Positions 36,714 to 43,821 of a DNA stretch of 50,860 bases are shown piece after piece. Location: contig JAEYXS010000004.1 in NCBI GenBank assembly GCA_023431185.1, positions 1-50,860 of the forward strand, read 5' to 3'. Numbering within the stretch: the first letter of the stretch is position 1; each line of letters begins with the position of its first letter. The notes beneath the pieces were generated by a model. The model was not told where the DNA came from. It saw only the letters and a program-made list of their open reading frames with translations, and did no database searches. The DNA comes from Verrucomicrobiota bacterium. Lineage in GTDB: Bacteria > Verrucomicrobiota > Verrucomicrobiia > Limisphaerales > JAEYXS01. Made by a program: the position numbers and the translations under genes.

Positions 36714-38018
36714 TTACCCGAACTTCGGAAACAAATCCTCCTTCGGCCATTCCGTCACTTTCCCGGCGGCCTTGTGCAGCGCACCGTCTATCGCGCCATT
36801 GGGCAGCTTCTCATCGTTGGATCGTAGATTGAAGAGCACAGCCCAATCCAGTCCATCCCAGCGGCGCACGAGCAGTGTGCTCGTGCCGGGCAGACTGCCA
36901 CTGTGCCAGGTGTTCGCCTTGCCCTCCCGTCCCACGGGCCGCACCTGCCAGCCAAGCCCGTAGTAAAAATCCTTCAGCTTGCCTTCCGTCGTGCGCGCGA
37001 CGGGTGCTGCCGGCGGACTGAACATCTCACGGATGGTGTCCGCCTTGAGCAACGGAGATTTGGCGGGCTCGTCAAAAGCGGAAGCGAAACGCACAAGGTC
37101 CACGGCGGAGGCGATCCACGCACCGTGAGCATCCATTGCCTCCAGATAGAAGCCGCCGTAAGGCCAGGGCACGCGCTGCTTGATACCGGGAAAAACGGCA
37201 TCCGCCGTGGCGTTGTCCGCCATGTAATACTTCACCTCACCCTTTGCTTGCAGGTCCACGGTGGTCCGCCCGATCTGCATCCGCGAGATGCCGGCTGGCG
37301 TGAGGACCGAAGCTTTCATGAAGCTCTCGTAGTCCTTTTTCGTGAGCTGCTCGATGACACGGCCAAGGAGACAGTAACCGAAGTTCGAGTAGGCGTAGCG
37401 CTGGCCGGGATCGAAATCCAGCTTGCGCGCCAGCATATAGCGGATGATGTGCTCGGGCTTTGCCGGAGCCTCGACACTGAGCGTGGTGGCGATGGTGCCA
37501 GGCCGGAACATCGGATCAAACGACGCATCGCGATCCCAGCCGCCCGTGTGCTGCAAACAGTGGCGGATGGTGATCTGCTCCCAACGCGGATCGAGCGGCT
37601 TCTCCGGCAGGCGCAGGGTTTCCAACACCTTGTCCTCCAGCTTCAGCTTGCCTTGCTCCACCAGCTTCAAGATGCCGACGGCCGTGACGGGTTTCGAGAT
37701 GCTGGCGATGCGGAAAAGCGAATCGGCCTGCACGGGCAGATTCTTTTCGCGATTCGCGAGACCATATCCACGGGCGTAGATAAGCTTGCGGTCTTTCACT
37801 ATGGCCAGCGAGCCGCCCGGAATGCTGCGGGCCTTCATGAACGCCTCCACCTCGTCATCGAAAGGCTGCAACGCGTGCGGTTTGCTCTCCGCGGCGTGGG
37901 TGAGCAATGCCGGTCCTGTGCAAGCGACCAGACTTGTGGCGGCAACGCCATGGAGGAATTGACGACGGGACGGGGTTTTCACAGGAGAGGATGGTAGCGG
38001 ATGGGATGCGGTTGCCAA
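36714..38018 (-). CDS. Serine beta-lactamase-fold hydrolase, Tat-exported
   Basis: The 434-residue protein has a twin-arginine signal (SRRQFLHGVAATSLVA, Arg18-Arg19) and a class C beta-lactamase/DD-peptidase fold. The nucleophile motif is S106-I-S-K109, the Tyr motif Y210-S-N212, and HSG in 'TWHSGSLPGTSTLL' takes the place of KTG. Relatives include esterases, D-aminopeptidases and PBP4*-like proteins. Antibiotic resistance is not implied. It is probably periplasmic. It is a single gene, 29 bp from the HEAT gene and divergent from the amidohydrolase pair. Confidence 0.88.
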   Translation of the reverse strand: MATASHPLPSSPVKTPSRRQFLHGVAATSLVACTGPALLTHAAESKPHALQPFDDEVEAFMKARSIPGGSLAIVKDRKLIYARGYGLANREKNLPVQADSLFRIASISKPVTAVGILKLVEQGKLKLEDKVLETLRLPEKPLDPRWEQITIRHCLQHTGGWDRDASFDPMFRPGTIATTLSVEAPAKPEHIIRYMLARKLDFDPGQRYAYSNFGYCLLGRVIEQLTKKDYESFMKASVLTPAGISRMQIGRTTVDLQAKGEVKYYMADNATADAVFPGIKQRVPWPYGGFYLEAMDAHGAWIASAVDLVRFASAFDEPAKSPLLKADTIREMFSPPAAPVARTTEGKLKDFYYGLGWQVRPVGREGKANTWHSGSLPGTSTLLVRRWDGLDWAVLFNLRSNDEKLPNGAIDGALHKAAGKVTEWPKEDLFPKFG

Positions 38019-38053
38019 GTGATGTGTTGATGACGTGCGGGTGTGAACGGAGA

Positions 38054-38163
38054 GGAGCGCGGCATTTATGCCGCTTCAACTCACAATAACATAGCAGGTC
38101 ACAGAATATCATTCATCCTCTGCTGGATGCGGAAGTTGAAGCGGCTTAAAAAAGCCGCGCTCC
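38054..38163. repeat. 110-bp nested inverted repeat (REP/MITE-like)
   Basis: The outer arms GGAGCGCGGC (38054-38063) and GCCGCGCTCC (38154-38163) pair perfectly, as do the inner arms GCCGCTTCAACT (38070-38081) and AGTTGAAGCGGC (38134-38145); an AGCAG/CTGCT pair lies inside. Each side also forms its own hairpin (GCGGC-ATTTAT-GCCGC and GCGGC-TTAAAAAA-GCCGC), so it can switch between two small hairpins and one long cruciform. It sits between the divergent beta-lactamase-fold and amidohydrolase genes. The shape recalls paired REP elements mobilised by RAYT-type transposases, but no such gene is present. Confidence 0.7.
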
Positions 38164-38230
38164 GTATGTTGCGTGCGTGCGCGTTGACATTGCCGGAGAC
38201 GCAGGGGTTAATGCACACGTTGCTGTTGAA

Positions 38231-39016
38231 ATGAAACTCTGGGATATCCACTGCCATCTTTCCACGCCCGGACGCACCATTGATGAGCGCATGGGTCGGC
38301 TCATGGAGATTGCGGACCGCGTGGGCGTCGAACGGGTGGTGCTTTCCATGGGGTTGCCACCGCTGCTGACGAACCCCACACCCGACCAGCTCCGCAAGAA
38401 GAACGATGAAACGATGGAAGCCTTGCTGCACTGGCATCATCGCGCCTTCGGCCTGTGCTATGTGAGCGGGGAGCATGTGGAGGAAAGCCTCAGAGAGATC
38501 GACCGTTGCGTGGCGAATGGTTCGCTCATCGGCATCAAGCTCTGGGTGGCGAAGCGCTGCAACACGCCCGAAGTCGAGACGCTGGTGAAGCGTGCACATG
38601 GATTGAAGGCGCTCATCGTCCAGCACGCTTGGCAGAAGACGGGCGGCAATCCACCGGGCGAATCCACGCCACAAGATGTGGCCGAGCTGGCCACACGACT
38701 GCCCGAAGTGCCGTTGGTCTGCTACCACGCGGGCGGGAATTGGGAGGCCGGCATCCGTGCCTTGCGCCCGCACAAGAATGTTTATGTAGAAATCGCGGGA
38801 TCGAATCCGACGGCGGGCTTTGTCGAGATGGCGGTGCGCGAAGTAGGTGCGGAACGCATCGTGTATGGCAGCGATGCCGCCGGACGAAGCTTTGCTTCGC
38901 AGATCGGCAAGGTGCAGGGTTCGCAATTGCCGGAAGCATCCAAAGAATTGATCGCCTCGGGTAACTTGCGCCGCTTGCTCGCCCCCATCCTCAAGGCGAA
39001 AGGCATGGCCGTATGA
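38231..39016 (+). CDS. Amidohydrolase-2 family metal-dependent hydrolase
   Basis: The 261-residue TIM-barrel protein keeps all expected metal-site residues of the ACMSD-like amidohydrolase group: H7-x-H9 (DIHCHLS), H132 (VQHAWQK), H166 (CYHAGGN) and D215 (YGSDAAG). It should hydrolyse or decarboxylate a small cyclic or amide substrate, which is unknown. The frame is open 18 codons further up, but MKLWDIHCH at 38231 is the natural start. The stop overlaps the next gene by ATGA, and the neighbour is a paralogue without metal ligands. Confidence 0.85.
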   Translation: MKLWDIHCHLSTPGRTIDERMGRLMEIADRVGVERVVLSMGLPPLLTNPTPDQLRKKNDETMEALLHWHHRAFGLCYVSGEHVEESLREIDRCVANGSLIGIKLWVAKRCNTPEVETLVKRAHGLKALIVQHAWQKTGGNPPGESTPQDVAELATRLPEVPLVCYHAGGNWEAGIRALRPHKNVYVEIAGSNPTAGFVEMAVREVGAERIVYGSDAAGRSFASQIGKVQGSQLPEASKELIASGNLRRLLAPILKAKGMAV

Positions 39017-39792
39017 GCACGCCCATCATCGACACCAATATCTTCCTGGGCCGCTGGCCTTTCCGTCGCTTGCCATTGGATGACGCGGCGTTGCTGGCGA
39101 AGACTTTGCGTGAACGCGGGGTGGAGCAGGCGTGGGCCGGTAGCTTCGATGCCCTGCTGCATCACGATGTGGATGGCGTGAACGGGCGTCTCGCCGCGCT
39201 GTGCCAGCGCACGGATGAGAAACTGTTCCTGCCCATCGGCACCGTGAATCCCGCGCTGCCTGACTGGGAGGAGGACTTGCGCCGTTGCCACGAGAAGTAT
39301 CGCATGCGCGGCATCCGGGTGTTCCCGAATTACCATCAGTATAAGGTGCGTGATGCCGCGTTTATGAAGTTGCTGAAGCTCGCCACGGAGCGTGGCCTGT
39401 TTGTGCAGTTGGCGGTGAGCATGGAAGACGAACGCACACAGCATCCGCTGGTGCAAGTGCCGCACGTGGACCTCGCGCCGCTGGTGGACGTGTTGAAAAC
39501 GGTGCCAGGAGTGCGGCTGCAATTACTGAACGCGTTCCGTTCGTTACGCCCCGATCTGTTGCTTAAACTCGTGAATGCAGGCCACGTCTCCGTGGAGATC
39601 GCCACGCTGGAAGGCGTCGCGGGTATCGAGGGCTTGTTGAAACAGGTGCCGGTGGAACGGTTGCTGTTCGGCTCACTGGCCCCGTTGTTCTATTTCGAAG
39701 CAGCCGCACTTAAATTGCAGGAATCGAAACTAAGTGCAGCAAAGGACGCCGCGGTACGAAGGGAAAATGCGGTGAAGTGGTCGCGGAAGTAG
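39013..39792 (+). CDS. Amidohydrolase-fold protein lacking metal ligands
   Basis: The 259 residues follow the same fold as the upstream gene, but the metal-site positions are altered: HxH is N9/F11 (DTNIFLG), the strand-five His is L133, the strand-six His is N173 and the strand-eight Asp is L222 (FGSLAPL). Catalysis by the usual zinc mechanism is therefore not expected. The ATGA overlap suggests equal expression with the active paralogue, so a heteromeric partner or regulatory subunit is the simplest idea. The alignment was done by eye, and a shifted active site cannot be excluded. Confidence 0.8.
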   Translation: MSTPIIDTNIFLGRWPFRRLPLDDAALLAKTLRERGVEQAWAGSFDALLHHDVDGVNGRLAALCQRTDEKLFLPIGTVNPALPDWEEDLRRCHEKYRMRGIRVFPNYHQYKVRDAAFMKLLKLATERGLFVQLAVSMEDERTQHPLVQVPHVDLAPLVDVLKTVPGVRLQLLNAFRSLRPDLLLKLVNAGHVSVEIATLEGVAGIEGLLKQVPVERLLFGSLAPLFYFEAAALKLQESKLSAAKDAAVRRENAVKWSRK

Positions 39793-39885
39793 CGCCTCCC
39801 TCATGAGGTTTGCTTGAAATGACGTGCCCGAGACGCTCCCAGACCGGGCAAGGTCGCTGCGACTGGAGCAAGTCAGGGAACAAGA

Positions 39886-39926
39886 AACCGGCGTAGTGCG
39901 ATCTTTTGCCGCGGACTACGCCGGTT
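39886..39926. terminator. Bidirectional terminator, 12-bp stem
   Basis: AACCGGCGTAGT (39886-39897) and ACTACGCCGGTT (39915-39926) pair perfectly with a 17-nt loop, between the convergent amidohydrolase and FG-GAP genes. On the minus strand the stem is followed by a T-rich run (TTCTTGTT), which fits termination of the FG-GAP gene. Confidence 0.7.
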
Positions 39927-39944
39927 GCCAGAAAAGTACAGGCG

Positions 39945-41180
39945 TTACTTCTTCCGAATGAACACGTGCACGCCCTTTTTGTTGCTGGAGATCACATCGA
40001 GCTTCTTGTCGCCGTTCAGGTCGGCGGCGGTGATCTGCGTGCCGACACCGGAGTTGTCATCGATGAGGTGCGGGATGAATTCCGCCTTCTTGCCGCTGCG
40101 CTTCAGCTCGAACCAATAGAGTACAGCCGGCGCATCGGGCTCCGCGTCGCCCTTGGGGCCGTGGGCCCAGAAGCGTTTGCCGGTGATGAAATCCCGCAGA
40201 CCGTCTCCGTTCATATCAGCGAGCACAAAAGCATGCGGCTGGGTGAATTTCACGCCGTAGGGATTATCGGTCTCCTTGGTGTTCACGAGGATGTGTTCCT
40301 TGAAGGTGATCTGGCCTCCTTCACGCACCTGCTCATACCAGGCGATGCCGTAACCGTGGGCATCCCAACTGGTGACGACGTCATTCAGGCCATCACCGTT
40401 GATATCATAGCAGAGCATCTGCGCACCGCCGCGCATGCCTTCGGGAGAAAAGTGGAACTTGTGCTGTTTCCACAACTCGCCCTTCCGAAAGTCTTTGGGC
40501 TGCTCAAACCAGCCTTCTTTGTCCAGGAGGTCTGCTTTGCCGTCGCCATTGATATCGCCATAGCCGTAACCGTGGTAGTAGCGCTGGTATTTCTTCGCAT
40601 CGGTGGCGGAGATGCCCCAGAACTTGGCTTTCGCCGTCGGGTTCTTCCAATCGATCTCGGCAAAGCCCAGTTGTCCGGCGGCATAAGCGAGGATCTCGGG
40701 TTTGCCATCACCGGTGATATCGGCGAAGTCCGGTGATTCACCATTGGTCTCGTCGAAAATGACATGCTTTTCCCAGTCGCCCGGCTTGTTCTGCGGGTTG
40801 CGATACCATGCGGTATCTTTGCCCGGCCAGGAATAGACGAGGATATCCATCCAGCCGTCATTATCGAAATCGTAGCAGTAGCTCAGGAAGTAATCCGAGT
40901 AGCCTTTGGCACCGGGGCGCGCGCCATCATAGTTCTCCGCCGGAGGCTGGGTGTAGGCGTGGCGTTGCTTGAAATCCGGACCAGCATACCAGTAAGGACC
41001 GGCGCAGATATCCATCTTGCCGTCTTTGTTGAAATCGCCGTAGTGCGCACCCTCGGACCAGAAGACATCGGTGATCTGGATGCGTTGGAAGGAGCTTTTC
41101 TGGTCGGCAGCAGAAACGCTGGTGGCCAAGGCTAAAGCGGCGATGGCCGCCTGACAAAAGAGACTTTGGAACATGGGCAT
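39945..41180 (-). CDS. Exported FG-GAP/VCBS repeat protein
   Basis: The 411-residue protein has a signal peptide (AAIAALALATSVSA) and at least six FG-GAP/VCBS-type blades with calcium-loop motifs of the form DxNxDGxxD: DFNKDGKMD, DFDNDGWMD, DITGDGKPE, DINGDGKAD, DINGDGLND, DMNGDGLRD and DLNGDKKLD. Such seven-bladed propellers bind calcium and often ligands at the cell surface. No enzymatic domain is attached. It is a monocistronic gene with a strong hairpin terminator downstream. The start is 41180 or the Met two codons later. Confidence 0.9.
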   Translation of the reverse strand: MPMFQSLFCQAAIAALALATSVSAADQKSSFQRIQITDVFWSEGAHYGDFNKDGKMDICAGPYWYAGPDFKQRHAYTQPPAENYDGARPGAKGYSDYFLSYCYDFDNDGWMDILVYSWPGKDTAWYRNPQNKPGDWEKHVIFDETNGESPDFADITGDGKPEILAYAAGQLGFAEIDWKNPTAKAKFWGISATDAKKYQRYYHGYGYGDINGDGKADLLDKEGWFEQPKDFRKGELWKQHKFHFSPEGMRGGAQMLCYDINGDGLNDVVTSWDAHGYGIAWYEQVREGGQITFKEHILVNTKETDNPYGVKFTQPHAFVLADMNGDGLRDFITGKRFWAHGPKGDAEPDAPAVLYWFELKRSGKKAEFIPHLIDDNSGVGTQITAADLNGDKKLDVISSNKKGVHVFIRKK

Positions 41181-41264
41181 ATAATTGTTGGACGTAAGCT
41201 GCGGGTCAAGTGATAGGAGAAAGTGTTACAATTTGTCCAATTCATGGACTTACCCGTTGACGCC

Positions 41265-41322
41265 ACAACATTTGGTGTGCTACCTGTGCTTAACCACATT
41301 AAGAAGTAGTCTTCGATGTGGT
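41265..41322. promoter_or_regulatory. nrdR leader: NrdR-box-like palindrome and hairpin
   Basis: CACAACATTTGGTGTG (41265-41280) is an imperfect palindrome (12 of 16) resembling the ACAC...GTGT layout of NrdR boxes. Downstream, ACCACAT (41293-41299) and ATGTGGT (41316-41322) enclose a GAAG-TAGT-CTTC stem, making a hairpin that ends 20 bp before the nrdR start. Together they could mediate autoregulation. No paired second box is clear. Confidence 0.3.
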
Positions 41323-41342
41323 GGAAGTTGCAGTGAACGATT

Positions 41343-41828
41343 ATGCGCTGTCCGAAGTGCGCCGTGCAGGAAGATAAGGTGATAGACTCGCGGTCCTCCC
41401 GCGAGGGCTCCACCATCCGCCGACGCCGCGAGTGCCTTGGCTGCGGACATCGTTTCACGACTTACGAGGAGATCGAACGCGCCCGGCTCATGGTCATCAA
41501 ACATGATGGCCGCCGGGAAGAGTTCTCCCGGGATAAACTGTTCTCCGGCATCCAGATGGCTTGCCGGAAATTGTCCGTCCCGTCGGAGAAGATTCAGGCC
41601 TTGGTGGATAGGATCGCCGAGGATATCACCGACAAGTACGAACATGAGGTGCCGTCCATGGCCGTGGGCGAACGCGTGATGGAAGGATTGCGCGAGCTCG
41701 ACCACGTCGCCTACGTGCGCTTCGCCAGCGTTTATCGTGGCTTCCAAGAAGCCACGGATTTTGTGCAGGCCGTTAAAAAACTGGAGGTGCGACATGATAC
41801 AGCTACGTTCCGACTGCCTGGTATTTAA
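41343..41828 (+). CDS. nrdR: Transcriptional repressor NrdR
   Basis: NrdR represses ribonucleotide reductase genes in response to ATP/dATP. The 161 residues show the zinc ribbon (MRCPKC and CLGCGHRF), the basic link 'STIRRRRECLGCG', and the ATP-cone from 'VIKHDGRREEFSRDKLFSGI' to 'ELDHVAYVRFASVYRGF'. Length and motifs are standard. Its last 35 bases overlap the next gene in another frame. No ribonucleotide reductase gene is in the window, so its targets lie elsewhere. Confidence 0.95.
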   Translation: MRCPKCAVQEDKVIDSRSSREGSTIRRRRECLGCGHRFTTYEEIERARLMVIKHDGRREEFSRDKLFSGIQMACRKLSVPSEKIQALVDRIAEDITDKYEHEVPSMAVGERVMEGLRELDHVAYVRFASVYRGFQEATDFVQAVKKLEVRHDTATFRLPGI

Positions 41829-42366
41829 ACTCGCCAACGGCGATTCCATCCCCTGCTCCGCGGAGCAGGTGACGGTGGAACTCATCGGCGATGCCGCCGA
41901 CAACCTCGATCCCGACCTCATCCGCCACGCTGCCGCTGCCGTGCTGCATTATTTCAAGCACGAACAGGGCCGCGAATACGTCTCCCTGAACGAATTCTCC
42001 GAGGCGCTGGAGCATGTGCTGCAGAGCTTCGGCCTGGAGGTGAATCACGAGCCCTTAAAGGCCACCACCGCCAACAGCGGCAAGCAAGGCAACATCGTGC
42101 GCAGTGACTTGCGCAAGCTCGCCTTCGATTCCGGCAAGGGTTTCGAACTCAACTTCTTCCCCTGCCTGCGCAAGGAGATGGAGCAGCAACTGGTGAAAGC
42201 CCCGAACGTGATCTGTTTCACCGGCCTCCGCAGTTGCGTGAAACAACTCGTCGGTGCCCGCCGTTGGAGCGGCCGTTGCCAGGCCTTGAATGACCAGATC
42301 GTGGACTACCTCCGCGAATGCCTCACCCGTGAACCCCACGGTGACTGCGCCCTCGTGGTGCAGTGA
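41794..42366 (+). CDS. Hypothetical NrdR-coupled protein
   Basis: The 190-residue product starts inside nrdR (35-bp overlap, +1 frame) behind a strong GGAGGTG ribosome site at 41783-41789, so translation is deliberate. I recognise no named family. Residues 15-75 include 'LDPDLIRHAAAAVLHYFKHE', 'EYVSLNEFSEALEHVLQSFG', a helical pattern faintly like an ATP-cone. The C-terminal half has 'DLRKLAFDSGKGFELNFFPC' and 'VICFTGLRSCVKQLVGARRW'. Tight coupling suggests it acts with NrdR or in nucleotide metabolism. A soluble cytosolic protein is expected. Confidence 0.75.
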   Translation: MIQLRSDCLVFKLANGDSIPCSAEQVTVELIGDAADNLDPDLIRHAAAAVLHYFKHEQGREYVSLNEFSEALEHVLQSFGLEVNHEPLKATTANSGKQGNIVRSDLRKLAFDSGKGFELNFFPCLRKEMEQQLVKAPNVICFTGLRSCVKQLVGARRWSGRCQALNDQIVDYLRECLTREPHGDCALVVQ

Positions 42367-42376
42367 TTGAATTGTT

Positions 42377-43810
42377 CTACGCCAGCAAGCCGTTGACCAC
42401 CTTGCCCGGCTGACCCGCGAGCAACGATTCCTCGCGCCCGTTCCGCTTATACACGAGCTTGCTGCCGTCGATGCCGAAGAGATGCAGCAACGTGGCGTGA
42501 TAATCGAAATGGTTCACCACGTCCTTCACCGCTTTGTGGCCAAACTCATCCGTCTCGCCATACGTGAGCCCGTGCTTAAAGCCCCCGCCCGCCACCCACA
42601 TGCTGAAACCATACGTGTTGTGATCGCGACCGATCTTGTCGCGGCCCGTGTCATTCTGAATGACCGGGAGCCGTCCCATCTCGCCGCCCCAATGCACCAC
42701 CGTGCTGTCCAGCAAGCCGCGCATCTTCAAGTCCTTCACCAGCGCGGCCGAGGGTTGATCGATGTATTGGCACGCGGCGGGCAACGCCTTGATGATGCCG
42801 CCATGGTGATCCCACGTCTGGTTGCCCGTGTATAACTGCACGAAGCGCACTCCACGCTCCACCAACCGCCGCGCGATGAGACAGCGCGTGCCGAAATCTT
42901 TCGTTGCCGGATTGTCCACGCCATACATGCGTTTCGTGGCTTCGCTCTCGTCGCTGATATCCAGCGCCTCCTTCGCCGCGAGCTGCATGCGCGCCGCCAG
43001 TTCATAACTCGCGATGCGTGCCTCCAGATCCGTCTCGCCCGGCCGTTGCCGCAAGTGTTCCTGATTCAATGTGCTGAGAAAATCGAGGTAGTTCTCCTGC
43101 GCTACACCTTTCAAGTGCGCGGGCGCATCGAGATTCAAAATGCGCGGCTCGCGTGGGCGCACCGCTGTGCCCTGGTAGATGGACGGCAGAAAACCATTCG
43201 TCCAGTTCTGCACGCCTTCCACCGGCAACCCGCGCGGGTCCGTGAGCGCGACGAACGCCGGGAGATTCTGACTCTCCGAACCCAGCGCGTAACCGAGCCA
43301 ACTGCCCAGCACCGGACGACCACCCGTGATGAGCCCGGTCTGCAGCGCGAAGATGGATTGCCCGTGATTGTTCACGCCCGTGTGCATGGAGCGGATGAGC
43401 GTCACGTCATCCACGATCACCGCGAAGTGCGGCAGTAACTCGCTCACATCCATGCCGCATTGGCCGTGCTTCTTGAACTTCCACGGGCACGCCATCACTT
43501 TCGGACTCGCCTGCGCGGCATTGTCATACTTCACCTCGCCCGGGAATTTCTGGCCGTCCAACTTGTCCAGCTCGGGTTTCGGATCGAAGAGGTCGATCTG
43601 GCTAGGACCGCCCTGCATGAACATGGAGATCATCGCCTTCGCGCGCGGCGCATGGTGCGGCTGCTTCGGCAACAGATCGAATGACTTCGGATCCAGGATC
43701 GGCTTGGACGTCGCCCGCGCGTCTTGCTGCAAGAGCCACGGCAGCGCCACCGCTCCCAGGCCGAAACCCGCGCGGGCCAGAAAATGACGTCGTGTAAAGC
43801 AAGGGTTCAT
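42377..43810 (-). CDS. DUF1501 protein, Tat-exported
   Basis: The 477 residues begin with a twin-arginine signal (TRRHFLARAGFGLGAVALPW) and belong to DUF1501, a sulfatase/alkaline-phosphatase-fold-like family abundant in planctomycetes and verrucomicrobia. Marks include 'MISMFMQGGPSQIDLFDPKP', 'SMHTGVNNHGQS' and 'DHNTYGFSMWVAGGGFKHG'. It lies 11 bp after the DUF1549/DUF1553 gene, the usual pairing; the two are thought to act together in the periplasm, perhaps on polysaccharides, but no activity is established. ATG 43810 is chosen for the signal peptide. Confidence 0.92.
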   Translation of the reverse strand: MNPCFTRRHFLARAGFGLGAVALPWLLQQDARATSKPILDPKSFDLLPKQPHHAPRAKAMISMFMQGGPSQIDLFDPKPELDKLDGQKFPGEVKYDNAAQASPKVMACPWKFKKHGQCGMDVSELLPHFAVIVDDVTLIRSMHTGVNNHGQSIFALQTGLITGGRPVLGSWLGYALGSESQNLPAFVALTDPRGLPVEGVQNWTNGFLPSIYQGTAVRPREPRILNLDAPAHLKGVAQENYLDFLSTLNQEHLRQRPGETDLEARIASYELAARMQLAAKEALDISDESEATKRMYGVDNPATKDFGTRCLIARRLVERGVRFVQLYTGNQTWDHHGGIIKALPAACQYIDQPSAALVKDLKMRGLLDSTVVHWGGEMGRLPVIQNDTGRDKIGRDHNTYGFSMWVAGGGFKHGLTYGETDEFGHKAVKDVVNHFDYHATLLHLFGIDGSKLVYKRNGREESLLAGQPGKVVNGLLA

Positions 43811-43821
43811 AACTCGATCAA

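Noticed and set aside
36714..38018. Antibiotic-resistance beta-lactamase
   Set aside because: The KTG motif is replaced by HSG and the closest features are those of esterases and peptidases; resistance is not supported.
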